Positions 18,833 to 27,458 are shown, counted from the stretch's first letter. The stretch is 64,000 bases of DNA from Ideonella dechloratans (GCF_021049305.1 NZ_CP088081.1:2542001-2606000), one strand, 5' to 3'. The notes: a model not told the origin generated them from the letters alone. Program-made: numbers and translations.

Positions 18833-18975
18833 CACAGGCGAAATGGGTCCTTCCTCGCCAAAACGCAATACGGGGGGCGCGAGCGCGCTGCCCCGCTACC
18901 GACAGAACCCGAAACGGGGTTACCAGTTACCACCCCGGTTACCGCCCGGCGCCGTGCCGGGTTACCACTCAAGGA
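18833..18975 (-). repeat. Inverted copy of the ~60-bp dispersed repeat plus GGTTACC repeats
   Basis: 18833-18892 is the reverse-complement relative of 13931-13990, sharing GGGTCCTTCCT, CAATACGGGGGGCGCGAGCGC and neighbouring bases with a few changes. Next to it, 18916-18967 contains at least four GTTACC units around a GC palindrome. The following gene has a good AAGGAG ribosome site. Confidence 0.6.
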
Positions 18976-18982
18976 GCCTTTG

Positions 18983-19426
18983 ATGAACCACACGACAGAA
19001 CCCCAAGCCAGCGATGGCAATCGCCACGTGCCTGTTGAACGCCTGCAGCACTACAACCCCGAAGTCGAGCAGCGCGTGCAAGGTTGGCTCGACGGTGGGA
19101 AGCCACTGGTCTGGATTCCCATCCTCAGCCAAGAAAACTTTCCCGACACACCACCCGACCTCCTGCAGTGGGCAGATTCACATCAGGCCGCATTCCACGT
19201 ACAGATCCACGAACCCGCTGACCTGTTGCTGATGCCAGAAGGTGTGACCGGGTGGTTGATGCCCTCCGATGCGAACGACACCGATGTGGCCTGCGGCGTC
19301 TGGAACGGAGAGGTCTACATCCTGGGCGTCAAGGACCAACGCACCGGGCGTGCGCAGACCTTGTTGGGCGAGCGTTTCGATAAAGCGACAAATCAGGCCG
19401 ATGAAGGTGACCAGAGCGCGGTTTGA
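18983..19426 (+). CDS. Hypothetical element protein
   Basis: 147 aa from the ATG preceded by AAGGAG. The N-terminus (VERLQHYNPEVEQRVQGWL) is helical; the rest is mixed with several Trp residues, and the end is acidic. It has no signal peptide or membrane segment. I do not recognise the family. It is transcribed with DUF2924 and the recombinase. Confidence 0.5.
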   Translation: MNHTTEPQASDGNRHVPVERLQHYNPEVEQRVQGWLDGGKPLVWIPILSQENFPDTPPDLLQWADSHQAAFHVQIHEPADLLLMPEGVTGWLMPSDANDTDVACGVWNGEVYILGVKDQRTGRAQTLLGERFDKATNQADEGDQSAV

Positions 19427-19486
19427 CTTGGCTTCTGCCCGCCACAGAGCGTTCATGGAGCTGTCTCAACCACAGGAGTTTGTGCA

Positions 19487-19963
19487 ATGACAGATAGCAA
19501 GAACACGGGTGGCCCGGCCGCGCCCATCTCGGCCCAACTGGCCGCACTGCCGTCCCTGCCGATGGCCGAGCTCTGGGCGCTGTGGGATCAGCACTTTCCC
19601 CGGCGGCCCAGCCACCGCAACCGCAATTACGTCGAATCGCGTCTGGCCTACCGGATCCAGGAACTTACCTACGGCGCACTGCCCACCAACATCCGCAAGA
19701 TGCTGGTTGAGGCCGGTGCCAAGCATTCCAAGATCAAGTCGGCCGCCGGGCGCAGCGCGCAGACCCTGTTGATGCCCGGCACCACGCTGATCCGGGAATG
19801 GGATGAGCGCGAGTACCGCGTGACGGTCACGCCCGATGGCCTGTATGCCCTGGATGGCCAGGTGTTCAAGAGCCTGTCGGCGGCGGCGCGCCACATCACG
19901 GGCACGCGCTGGAATGGGCCGAAGTTCTTTGGTCTGCGCGATGGCAAGGGGGCTGCTCAATGA
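19487..19963 (+). CDS. DUF2924 family protein
   Basis: 158 aa. ISAQLAALPSLPMAELWALW and FPRRPSHRNRNYVESRLAYRIQEL are the DUF2924 hallmarks. The C-terminal part (LIREWDEREYRVTVT...YRSLSAAARHITGTRWNG-like) resembles a small DNA-binding fold also found in restriction enzymes. DUF2924 genes are almost always directly upstream of large serine recombinases, as here with a 4-nt overlap, so an accessory role in recombination is likely but unproven. Confidence 0.85.
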   Translation: MTDSKNTGGPAAPISAQLAALPSLPMAELWALWDQHFPRRPSHRNRNYVESRLAYRIQELTYGALPTNIRKMLVEAGAKHSKIKSAAGRSAQTLLMPGTTLIREWDEREYRVTVTPDGLYALDGQVFKSLSAAARHITGTRWNGPKFFGLRDGKGAAQ

Positions 19964-21300
19964 ACGCGCCCTTGCTCGTGCCACCCAAGCGCTGCGCGGT
20001 GTACTGCCGCGTATCCAGCGACGAACGCCTGGACCAGTCCTTCAACTCCATCGATGCACAGAAGGAAGCCGGGCACGCATTCATCAAAAGCCAGAGCCAC
20101 GAGGGTTGGATTGCCGTGGCCGATGATTACGACGATGGCGGCTTCTCCGGCGGCAACATGGATCGGCCTGCCTTGCGCCGCCTGATGGCAGACATCCAGA
20201 TGGGCAAGGTCGACATCGTGGTGGTTTACAAAATCGACCGGCTATCCCGCTCGCTGGCGGATTTCGCGCGAATGGTGGATGTGTTTGACCGCCATCGCGT
20301 CAGCTTCAGCGCCGTCACCCAGCAGATCAACTCGGCCACTTCGATGGGCCGGCTGATGCTCAACGTGCTGCTGTCGTTTGCGCAGTTCGAGCGCGAGGTC
20401 ACCAGCGAACGTATCCGCGACAAGATCGCCGCCAGCAAGGCCAAGGGGATGTGGATGGGCGGGCCGTTGCCGCTGGGGTACGACGTGCGGGATCGGCTGC
20501 TGATCGTGAATGAAACGGAGGCCACGCTAGTGCGCCGGATCTTCGATGATTTCGTCACCGTTCGCTCGGCCACGCTGATGGCCAAGGCCTATGGCGCGCA
20601 AGGCGTGGTCACCAAGGGCGGCAAGCCTTTCACCAAGCAGACCATCTACAAGATGCTGCACAACCGGATGTACCTGGGCGAGATCGTCCACAAGGGGCAG
20701 AGTTTCCCTGGCCAGCACCAGGCCATCATCAGCCAGGCGCAGTGGGACGCCGCGCACGCGTTGATCGCCACCGATGGCATCGAACGGCGGCGCGAAACCA
20801 ACGACCGCCAGAGCGAACCGGTGCTGCTGCGAGGCCTGCTGTTCACGTCTGATGGCGAACGGCTGGTACCCAGCTACACCAAGAAGAAAGGCAAGACCTA
20901 CCGCTACTACAGCCCGATCAAACACCGGCGCTTTGGCGCATGGGCCAGTCAGCACGGGCCGTTGCCTGCGGTGCCAGTTGAAGAACTGGTGACCGAGCAA
21001 ATCGTGGCGGCGCTGTCGGCCCCGCACATCGTGCAATCGGTGTGGGACCGAATGCAGCACATCCGGCCTGACCTCACCGAGCCGCAGGTCGTGCTGCCGA
21101 TGCGCAATCTTGCCAGTCTGTGGCGGGAGTTGTTCCCCGTCGAGCAATGCCGACTGGCGCAACTGCTGATCGAGCGCGTGGTGATTGCCGACAGCGGGCT
21201 GGAAATCATCTGGCGCGATCAGGGCTGGCAGGAACTGGCTGGAGAGTTGCTGCCCGGCACCATCGGTGCGGAATTGCAGGAGATGGAGGAAACCGTATGA
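19960..21300 (+). CDS. Large serine recombinase (site-specific integrase/resolvase)
   Basis: 446 aa. The resolvase catalytic domain (~1-150) has AVYCRVSSDE with the active-site Ser, DDGGFSGGNMDRPALRRL, VYKIDRLSRS and FAQFEREVTSERIRDK. A recombinase domain follows (KGMWMGGPLPLGYDV to MLHNRMYLGEIVHKG). The C-terminal zinc-ribbon/coiled-coil region is short compared with phage integrases (~500-600 aa), and I see no clear Cys pair for zinc. It would cut and rejoin DNA through a Ser-DNA link to move this module. No attachment site could be located. Confidence 0.92.
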   Translation: MNAPLLVPPKRCAVYCRVSSDERLDQSFNSIDAQKEAGHAFIKSQSHEGWIAVADDYDDGGFSGGNMDRPALRRLMADIQMGKVDIVVVYKIDRLSRSLADFARMVDVFDRHRVSFSAVTQQINSATSMGRLMLNVLLSFAQFEREVTSERIRDKIAASKAKGMWMGGPLPLGYDVRDRLLIVNETEATLVRRIFDDFVTVRSATLMAKAYGAQGVVTKGGKPFTKQTIYKMLHNRMYLGEIVHKGQSFPGQHQAIISQAQWDAAHALIATDGIERRRETNDRQSEPVLLRGLLFTSDGERLVPSYTKKKGKTYRYYSPIKHRRFGAWASQHGPLPAVPVEELVTEQIVAALSAPHIVQSVWDRMQHIRPDLTEPQVVLPMRNLASLWRELFPVEQCRLAQLLIERVVIADSGLEIIWRDQGWQELAGELLPGTIGAELQEMEETV

Positions 21301-21749
21301 AGCCCAAAGTGCAGCCACTGGGCGCAGCCATCGCCCGCGAACGCCGGGATGGCGGGCAGGTGAAACTGTCCACATTCATCCCGATGAAGATCAGGAAGCG
21401 CGGCGCCAGCAAGGTGGTGGTGCGGCCGGATGGGGCGGTCGAGTCGCCGGGCAAGGTCGCCAGCCAGATTGACCAGCCCCTGCTGGTGGCCCTGACGCGG
21501 GCTTTCTACTGGCAGCAACTGCTCGACGATGGGGTGGTGGGCAGCGGTAGCGAGATCGCCCAGCGCGAGGGGTTGCACCACTCGACGGTCAACGAGCTGC
21601 TGCGTCTGACGCTGCTGGAGCCGGCCATCATCCAGAGCATCCTGGCCGGGCAGCAGCCCAAATGCATGAGCCTGCTGTGGTTCCAGCGGCATCCGCTGCC
21701 GAACGACTGGGTGGCGCAGCGGGAGGTGGTGGCGGGGTTCGACGCCTGA
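21297..21749 (+). CDS. Recombinase-associated small HTH-like protein
   Basis: 150 aa. ATG overlaps the recombinase stop (ATGA). A basic N-terminus (MKIRKRGASKVVV) is followed by ARAFYWQQLL-like helices and GSGSEIAQREGLHHSTVNELLRL, a helix-turn-helix. Such small proteins follow DUF2924/recombinase pairs and may guide recombination direction or regulate the operon. This is inferred from position. Confidence 0.65.
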   Translation: MKPKVQPLGAAIARERRDGGQVKLSTFIPMKIRKRGASKVVVRPDGAVESPGKVASQIDQPLLVALTRAFYWQQLLDDGVVGSGSEIAQREGLHHSTVNELLRLTLLEPAIIQSILAGQQPKCMSLLWFQRHPLPNDWVAQREVVAGFDA

Positions 21750-21754
21750 CCGAG

Positions 21755-21982
21755 TTACGAGCCCTCGATGACCCGTGCCACATCACTGCGGCATTCGGCG
21801 CACTTGCCCACCAGCAGAAAGTCGCCACCCTTGATGGTGCCGCTGAAATTGGTGATCGTGGTTTCGTGACGGCACTGGCCGCACCAGACGTTGGACAGCA
21901 GCCGCTGGCGAATGTCGGCAGGGATGGACTCCCAGCGCTGGCGGGCCGGCTTGGTAAAAGTGGGCAGTGATTCGATGGTCAT
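21755..21982 (-). CDS. Small zinc-ribbon-like hypothetical protein
   Basis: 75 aa. Two CxxC pairs (CGQC and CAEC) about 25 residues apart suggest a zinc ribbon. There is no membrane segment. It is convergent with the recombinase operon and sits 3 bp downstream of the GNAT toxin gene on the same strand, so it may be the third gene of that operon. Confidence 0.55.
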   Translation of the reverse strand: MTIESLPTFTKPARQRWESIPADIRQRLLSNVWCGQCRHETTITNFSGTIKGGDFLLVGKCAECRSDVARVIEGS

Positions 21983-21985
21983 GGT

Positions 21986-22486
21986 TCAGCGGACCCAGCG
22001 ACGGGCGTCCTTCAAGAGCAGCAACAATTGCTGTTCGCGCAGCGGTGACGCGATGAACCCGAACCGGGTGTAGAACCTCGCCGCTTCTTCATCGATGGGG
22101 TGGGTCAGCATGGCACGGATGCCGGCCTGTTCGGCAATCAGCATCGTGCGGCGAATCGCGTCCTGCAGCAGGCCAAAGCCTATCCCTCGCCCCTGGTCCA
22201 CCACCGAGACAGCGAGCCTCGCCAGAATCACCACCGGCAACGGGTACTGCCCCATCCCCTTGCGAATGCGCTCCGGCGCCTCCAGCGTGTCGACTTGTCC
22301 CACGGTCAGGCTAAAGTAGCCCGCCACGCGGCCATCGTCCTCGGCAACGACAAAGGTCTTGGCCGAGCCACTGCCCTGCGCCTGGCGGGCGTGGCGCAAC
22401 AGCCAGTCATTCAACGCGGGCTTGCCGCAATCAAAACCTTCCAGCCGATGCTGCGCGGCCAGAGGCTCCGGTGCGCGCAACGTCAC
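21986..22486 (-). CDS. GNAT acetyltransferase toxin (TacT/AtaT type)
   Basis: 166 aa. GFDCGKPALNDWLLRHA is the substrate-side N-terminus of TacT-like toxins. VVAEDDGRVAGYFSL and LARLAVSVVDQGRGIGFGLLQDAIRR hold the acetyl-CoA-binding loop (Q/RxxGxG/A), and FYTRFGF is the C-terminal catalytic-Tyr region. These toxins acetylate charged aminoacyl-tRNA and stop translation. It starts 4 nt inside the end of the DUF1778 antitoxin gene, the usual arrangement. Confidence 0.9.
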   Translation of the reverse strand: MTLRAPEPLAAQHRLEGFDCGKPALNDWLLRHARQAQGSGSAKTFVVAEDDGRVAGYFSLTVGQVDTLEAPERIRKGMGQYPLPVVILARLAVSVVDQGRGIGFGLLQDAIRRTMLIAEQAGIRAMLTHPIDEEAARFYTRFGFIASPLREQQLLLLLKDARRWVR

Positions 22487-22776
22487 TTCGTATCCCAGGG
22501 CGCCTTGCGGGCAAACAGGTCACGCAACCCCTCGTTGGCTTGTTCGGGGCGATCCAGCAGATCCATCAGGGCCTGGTACTGGCTGCCCGAGACCATGAAC
22601 AATCGTTGGTCCAGCAGCGTCTGCTCGGCGGCCAGGCACGCGCTGTCGAGGATGAAGTCGGTCAACGACTTGTGGGCCACCTCGGCGGCACGGCGCAGCA
22701 CCACCTCCTGTTCGGGGGTAGCGCGCAGCCCAAGTCGGGCAGAACGGGCGGAAGGCGACGATGCAACGGCAGTCAT
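22483..22776 (-). CDS. DUF1778 antitoxin
   Basis: 97 aa. ARLGLRATPEQEVVLRRAAEVAHKSL is the ribbon-helix-helix of DUF1778 antitoxins, followed by a C-terminal toxin-neutralising tail (LDRPEQANEGLRDLFA). It is first in the operon, overlaps the acetyltransferase gene and should repress its own promoter just upstream (22777-22830). Confidence 0.9.
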   Translation of the reverse strand: MTAVASSPSARSARLGLRATPEQEVVLRRAAEVAHKSLTDFILDSACLAAEQTLLDQRLFMVSGSQYQALMDLLDRPEQANEGLRDLFARKAPWDTK

Positions 22777-23050
22777 GGCAGCACCTGTTTTGTTAGATCA
22801 ACTGCCGCAATGTTAGTACAAGTGACGCACACCGTCTAGTTGTACTGGTGACTGGTGGTCTTGGTTGACGATGAACCGCCGCGCGTAAGTGCTTGATTTT
22901 GCGAGAGCCAGAACTGCGCCTACCCGCAGGCCAAACGGAGAATAGAGACGGCTCTGGCCGAGAAAGTGGCCGATTTCGAGCGTTTCGGGTGATGGTCACC
23001 CGCAGCACAGGTGGCCGGAACCCCGCGTGGTGCGGGGATTTCAGGCAAGA

Positions 23051-23079
23051 AAAAGGGCCCGGAGATTGTCCGAGCCCTT
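23051..23079 (-). terminator. Terminator hairpin next to the presumed distal att site
   Basis: An 11-bp stem with one G-T pair (aagggcccgga / tccgagccctt) is followed on the minus strand by five T. It may be the original ssrA terminator left behind when the island inserted. Confidence 0.65.
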
Positions 23080-23084
23080 GTGTA

Positions 23085-23097
23085 TGGTGGGCCGGGG
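23085..23097. other. Candidate distal attachment site (att) of the ssrA island
   Basis: TGGTGGGCCGGGG matches the last 14 bases of ssrA at 37719-37732 (TGGTGGAGCCGGGG) except for one missing A, in direct orientation. A terminator lies on its outer side, and TTACCCT repeats lie on its inner side at 23140-23163, as they do beside the integrase. The match is short, so this is tentative. Confidence 0.4.
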
Positions 23098-23180
23098 TCA
23101 CTCACACTCTCCTATGAAAGTGTTGCTTGCGTGAGACGAGTTACCCTTAAAGTTACCCTCAACCGCTCTCCACTGAACGG

Positions 23181-23621
23181 CTAGCGCTTGGCCTTTACCG
23201 GCTTTGTTTCTGATCCATCTTCCTCAGGCGGCAATGCTGACCTTTTCGAGGGACGGCCCGTCACGAGAACAGTGACAATCCCAACCAGAGTCCCCCCACC
23301 CAGAACCATGCCTAGGGCCGGTTGACCATGCAGCCCGACATAGGCAGCGATGAGAAGCCCGAGAACCGCAATCACGGCGCCGAATACTAAGCCGCTAAGG
23401 CGCTCAATGAGGATAAACGTATCGACTCGATTGGTTCTAGCACGGCGGTGCGCCGCTTCCTCTTCCGTCGCAGTCTTCACCCAGTCAACCAGATCAGGAC
23501 GAAAGTTGTGCAGCTGCTCCAGCTGCGGCACAGGGAGAACGGGGCTATCTGACTCGTGAGCCGTCAGCTGCAGGCTGTCACCGTTCCTGGAGCGCGCTTG
23601 CAACTGTGCGTGCCTTGCCAT
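23181..23621 (-). CDS. DUF2335 small membrane protein
   Basis: 146 aa. PVLPVPQLEQLHNFRPDLVDWV followed by a charged helix (ATEEEAAHRRARTNRV) and two transmembrane helices (~80-100 and ~108-127) matches DUF2335. The C-terminus is charged. The family is common in prophages and islands and its function is unknown to me. It overlaps the upstream 77-aa gene by 44 bp. Confidence 0.7.
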   Translation of the reverse strand: MARHAQLQARSRNGDSLQLTAHESDSPVLPVPQLEQLHNFRPDLVDWVKTATEEEAAHRRARTNRVDTFILIERLSGLVFGAVIAVLGLLIAAYVGLHGQPALGMVLGGGTLVGIVTVLVTGRPSKRSALPPEEDGSETKPVKAKR

Positions 23622-23811
23622 CCCCCCGTCCCTTCATCTTCGTCTCGGCCTTAACAACGGCCTTTTTTACGTCTTTTCCGACCACGCGCACATCGCCATA
23701 CAGACGCACTGCGTCTGAAGCGAAACCGCCAGAAACAGGATATCGCCGGGGCGTCACATAGCTGTCAACAGACAACCTGAACCCATCAAGCAAAGTCAGA
23801 AATAGTTTCAT
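23578..23811 (-). CDS. Small basic hypothetical protein
   Basis: 77 aa from the ATG before KLFLTLL. It has a short hydrophobic N-terminus, then a basic Lys-rich C-terminus (KDVKKAVVKAETKMKGRG). It overlaps the DUF2335 gene in a different frame, suggesting translational coupling. No family is recognised. Confidence 0.45.
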   Translation of the reverse strand: MKLFLTLLDGFRLSVDSYVTPRRYPVSGGFASDAVRLYGDVRVVGKDVKKAVVKAETKMKGRGDGKARTVASALQER

Positions 23812-24744
23812 AGTCGCTCCTACTCTTCCCTGCAAGGCCCACTCCTTTCGGAGGAGAACAGAACACGGAGGCGTGATACATCCCTAGGAGTCACTCTCGT
23901 CGGCACCAGTTCCGCTAGCAGACGAAGCGGATCACTTAGTGCGCAGAATAGTGCGACTGTACACTGACTCCTCATTCCCTCGTATCGGACAGAAGAACGG
24001 CGTTTGTAGGTCAGAACCCACACGACCGACACGGATCATCACCGTGCACGACTTTGTTGGATGGAACCATTCCTACTAGCACACTAGGATGCGTCGCTGC
24101 CAGCTTCCTCGCCCCGCCCTCCTCTGCCTCCCCCTCGCATTCCTGCCGGGCGCATCTTTCGCCTGGGGCGCCATCGTCCACCGGGCCATCGCAGCGTAGA
24201 CCTACAGCTAGCTCTCGCCCAAGGCCCAGGCGCGATGTGGACGCGCGCGCCCCGGCGCGCTTCAGTGGGAGGGAAATCTTCAGTGACCTGAAATTTTCTT
24301 CAGAACCCCAGCGAGGCCAGATTTCTTCTTCAGGCGACACCGCTCCAGGATCTATGCGATGGGCCCGTGGCCACGCTGGCCAGCATCTCCATATGGGCCG
24401 ATAAGCACCGCTCGCCGGCCACAGCCCGGTGGCGCTCCGTCAACACCGCCGCGGACGCAGGCTGCCACTACGTCGCAGAGCGTGACTGCGCGGTTGGTGC
24501 GTGCGTGGTGGGCGCGATCGAGCGCAAGGCCGCAGTCTTCCGTTCAGCAGCGCCGGCACCGGAACGCCTAAAGGCCCTGAAGTACCTCATGTGCGCATTC
24601 CACTGATGGCGGACAGTGATTCCATTCCCATCGCGGACAGCGTTCCAGGCGATGGCGGACACGTTGCGCGGGTGTCCTGAGTGACGCTCAAATCGTAGCC
24701 GAAGTGTCCGCCATCAGCGTGGAATGGCGGTCGGCGCGGCCGGC

Positions 24745-25482
24745 TCAGACGGCCTTTGCCAGCTTTCTCATCGACTCGCCCTTGAGGGCTATCTTGTGCG
24801 AGCCGTGCACGATGCGGTCCAGGATGGCGTCGGCCAGCGTGGGCTCGTCCAGCCAGGCGTGCCAGGCCGTCACCGGCAACTGGCTGGTGATGAGCGTCGA
24901 GCGCGCACCCACCCGGTCGTCGAGCAACTCCAGCAGGTCGTTTCGCTCGTGCGCGGCAATCGGCGCGATGCCGAAGTCGTCCAGGATGAGCAGGTCCAGC
25001 CGCGCCAGTTGCGCCAGCCGTTTGCCCAGGCTGCCATCGCCGTGGGCCACGTGCAACTCCTGCAGCAGCCGTGGCGCGCGGGTGTAGAGCACCGAGAAGC
25101 CCAGACGCGCGGCCTGCTGCCCCAGTGCGCAGGCAAGCCACGTCTTGCCGCACCCGGTGGCGCCGGTCAGCAGCACGTTGTGGCCATGGCGCAGCCAGTC
25201 GCCGCCGGCCAGGCTGGTGATGACCTCCCGGCCCAGGCCCCGGCTGGCGCGCCAGTCGATGTCCTCCAGGCAGGCACTGGAGACCTTCAGGCGGGCCGCC
25301 TTGAGCAGGCGCTCCAGGCGTTTGCTGTCACGCCAGTCCACCTCGCGCTGCACCAGCAGCGCCAGACGTTGTTCAAAGGGCAGTTCGCTGGCTGTGATGT
25401 GGGTGGCCGCGTCGCTGAGGGCGGCCACCATGCCGTCCAGGCGCAGGGCGCGCAGTTGGTTCAAGGTCTGTTCGTTGAGCAT
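24745..25482 (-). CDS. istB: IS21-family helper ATPase IstB
   Basis: 245 aa. DnaC/IstB-type AAA+ protein with LLTGATGCGKTWLACALG (Walker A, ~residue 107) and LLILDDFGIAPI (Walker B, ~170). The N-terminal helical domain (LNQLRALRLDGMVAAL) is typical. IstB assembles on DNA and licenses the IstA transposase for target selection. It follows istA with a 36-bp gap. All motifs look intact. Confidence 0.93.
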   Translation of the reverse strand: MLNEQTLNQLRALRLDGMVAALSDAATHITASELPFEQRLALLVQREVDWRDSKRLERLLKAARLKVSSACLEDIDWRASRGLGREVITSLAGGDWLRHGHNVLLTGATGCGKTWLACALGQQAARLGFSVLYTRAPRLLQELHVAHGDGSLGKRLAQLARLDLLILDDFGIAPIAAHERNDLLELLDDRVGARSTLITSQLPVTAWHAWLDEPTLADAILDRIVHGSHKIALKGESMRKLAKAV

Positions 25483-25518
25483 GGTTCTTCCTTGTTGGGT
25501 TTGCTTGCGCGTTGGAGC

Positions 25519-27042
25519 TCAGTGGTAGTAGTCCGGCCCGCGCACGTTCTCGTGCAGCGGCAGGCTCGCCTGTGCGGCCATCGGCGCATCCAGCGGCCGC
25601 TGGTCCAGGCCGCAGCCCAGGATGGAGGCGATGCTCTTGTAGGACGGTGAGCGAATCGACTGCGCCCGCGCACAGGCGGCCTCCAGCCGGTCAGCCCCGT
25701 ACTCACGGCCCAGGCGCATGAGGCCCAGACAGGAGCGGTAACCCTGCTCGGGATGCTGGCGGTGCTCCATCTGCCAGCGCACCACGGCGGCGGTGGCCGC
25801 ACCCACGCGCTCGCCCCAGGCGATGAGCTTGGCCGGCGTCCACTGCAGGTGCGCCCGGTGCGAGGCCGGCATGTGCTCAGGTGTGGTGGTGTGTGCACCC
25901 CGGCGGGGATTGAGGGCGTGGGCGGCCACCCGTTTGCCGCCATGCAGGACTTCGACCGTGCCGGCCGTGATGCGCAACTCCACCGGCTCGCCCACCAGGG
26001 CGTGGGGCACCGAGTAGTAGTGGCCATCGAGCTCGACGTGGTAATCGATGTTGACGCGGGCGGGTTTGAAGCGCGCGATGGGCATGCGCACCGCCGGCAG
26101 GGGGCGCAGGGCCGGCCGGTCAAGCTCGGCGAAGGCACTGGCGCGGTTGCCCGGCAGCTTCTTGAACGCGCGCTGGTTCAAGTCCACCAGCAAGGCGGCA
26201 ATCGCCCGGTTGAGCTCGGCCAGGCTGAAGAAGGTCTGGTGGCGCAGCCGGGCCAGAATCCAGCGCTCGACCACCTGCACGGCGACCTCCACCTTGGGTT
26301 TGTCGCGTGGCTTGGCCGGGCGCGCGGGCATCACGGCCAGGCTGTAGTGCGCACAGAGTTCTTCGAGCAGGCGGTGCGCGGTGGGCTCGTAGCGGTCGGG
26401 GCGGGCCATGAGGGCGCGCGGCTGGTCGGGCACCAGCAGGCGGGGCACGCCGCCGATGAACTCCAGCGTGGCAATGATGCTGGCCACCCAGTCAGCGGCC
26501 TTCTGGCTGGCAGTGGCGCAGGCGTAGGTGTAGTTCGATGCGCCCAGCACTGCCACGAAGACCTGGGCCGGGCGTATCTCGCCGGTGCTGGCGTCCACGA
26601 CGGGCACGGTCTGGCCGGCGTAGTCCACGAAGAGCTTGTCACCGCCCGAGTGGGTCTGGCGCATGGAGCGCTGCAGGCGCCGGGCCCAAGCCTTGTACTT
26701 CTCGCAGAAGGCGCTGTACTTGTACGCCTGACCGCTGTGCTGTTGCTGGTATTCCTCCCACAGCAGCTGCAGCGTCACGCCAGGTCGGCGCAGTTCGCGG
26801 TGGATGTGGGCGTGGTCGGGTTCGAGGTGCCGGGACTCGCGCGCCACGGGTGGCTTGTAAAGCCGGGCCTGGAGTTCGTCGTCGTTCAGGCTCTGGGCCG
26901 TAGCCCAGTCCACGCCGGCCACGCGCGCGTAGCTGGCTATCTCGCTGACAGTGGATTTGGAGATGCCGAGGGCGGCACCGATTTGACGGGTGCTCAAGGC
27001 CCCGCGGTGCAGCAGTTGCAGTGTGTGTCGTAGTTTGCTCAT
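25519..27042 (-). CDS. istA: IS21-family transposase IstA
   Basis: 507 aa from the ATG before SKLRHTLQLL; an upstream in-frame start at 27063 is less likely. The N-terminal HTH (STRQIGAALGISKSTVSEIASYA) binds the terminal repeats. The DDE/rve integrase core shows KLFVDYAGQTVPVVDA (first Asp), an Asp region at LLVPDQPRALM, and later catalytic residues near PRDKPKVEVAVQ. The C-terminal beta-barrel domain (YHVELDGHYYSVPH) is typical. It cuts and joins the IS ends. Confidence 0.93.
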   Translation of the reverse strand: MSKLRHTLQLLHRGALSTRQIGAALGISKSTVSEIASYARVAGVDWATAQSLNDDELQARLYKPPVARESRHLEPDHAHIHRELRRPGVTLQLLWEEYQQQHSGQAYKYSAFCEKYKAWARRLQRSMRQTHSGGDKLFVDYAGQTVPVVDASTGEIRPAQVFVAVLGASNYTYACATASQKAADWVASIIATLEFIGGVPRLLVPDQPRALMARPDRYEPTAHRLLEELCAHYSLAVMPARPAKPRDKPKVEVAVQVVERWILARLRHQTFFSLAELNRAIAALLVDLNQRAFKKLPGNRASAFAELDRPALRPLPAVRMPIARFKPARVNIDYHVELDGHYYSVPHALVGEPVELRITAGTVEVLHGGKRVAAHALNPRRGAHTTTPEHMPASHRAHLQWTPAKLIAWGERVGAATAAVVRWQMEHRQHPEQGYRSCLGLMRLGREYGADRLEAACARAQSIRSPSYKSIASILGCGLDQRPLDAPMAAQASLPLHENVRGPDYYH

Positions 27043-27130
27043 GGTGACCCTGGGTGTGGGCATCGCTGGCTCCGGTCAAAAAAACCGGGCAGCGTATGCC
27101 GCGTTCGGGTCACTCAGAACACCCCGCAGG

Positions 27131-27247
27131 TGTCCGCCATCAGTTTGGAATGCTGTCCGCCTTCAGCGTGGAACACTGTCCGCCATCATGGTGGAACACT
27201 GTCCGCCATCAGCGTGGAATCGTGTCCGCCATCGCGTGGAATACGCA
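27131..27247. repeat. Five tandem 23-bp subterminal repeats of the IS21 element
   Basis: TGTCCGCC begins at 27131, 27154, 27177, 27200 and 27223, an exact 23-bp period, each followed by an ATCA/TTCA-like stretch and TGGAA. Relatives occur inverted near the left end (24605-24725). These are the multiple transposase-binding sites typical of IS21 ends. Confidence 0.85.
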
Positions 27248-27421
27248 CTCATGCACCTGGTCGCCGATGTGCACCAGCCGCTGCACGCTGGCCAGGCTGC
27301 GGACAAGGGCGGCAACCTGTACCAGGTGCATGCCTTCGGCCGGGGCACGAACCTGCACGCGGTGTGGGACTCGGGGCTGGTTCTAGAAGCGCGCAAGCTG
27401 TCAGCCATACGAACGGCCCTC

Positions 27422-27451
27422 TTGAAATTAGAGACAGCGGCCTCAACTAAT
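27422..27451 (+). promoter_or_regulatory. Possible sigma-70 promoter of the tRNA-Leu-like gene
   Basis: TTGAAA (27422-27427), an 18-bp spacer and ACTAAT (27446-27451) end 7 bp before the predicted tRNA 5' end. The -35 and -10 matches are moderate. Confidence 0.35.
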
Positions 27452-27458
27452 GTTCACT

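Larger units (their letters stand above)
22777..23180. other. 404-bp gene-free region: toxin-antitoxin promoter side, terminator and probable island end
   Basis: 22800-22860 should hold the antitoxin promoter. 22900-22992 contains a possible C-terminal gene scrap (a frame ending VADFERFG-stop). 23053-23079 is a hairpin followed by T residues on the minus strand. 23085-23097 resembles the tmRNA 3' end, and 23140-23163 carries TTACCCTYAA repeats. No intact gene is seen. Confidence 0.5.
24592..27247 (-). mobile_element. IS21-family insertion sequence (istA-istB)
   Basis: 2656 bp. The terminal inverted repeats read TGCGCATTCCAC at the left and TGCGTATTCCAC (reverse complement) at the right, 11 of 12 identical. 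A 6-bp target duplication CTCATG lies at 24586-24591 and 27248-27253. Subterminal repeats carrying GATGGCGGACA are present at both ends, as expected for IS21-type ends. The element carries istA and istB in the usual order, both intact, so it may still be active. Confidence 0.93.
24089..27400 (+). pseudogene. S1/P1-type nuclease pseudogene, split by an IS21-family element
   Basis: The ATG at 24089 begins a signal peptide ending SFA, followed by mature WGAIVHRAIAA, the zinc-binding N-terminus of S1/P1 nucleases. In-frame TAG codons at 24197 and 24209 break it; both would be CAG (Gln) before one C-to-T change. A damaged stretch follows. The frame then resumes as LASISIWADKHR to LKALKYLM, is cut by the IS at 24592, and resumes after it as HLVADVHQPLHAG and NLHAVWDSGL, the C-terminal metal-binding motifs. 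Joining the flanks restores LKALKYLMHLVADVHQPLHAG. Extracellular single-strand-specific nuclease activity is lost. Confidence 0.85.
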
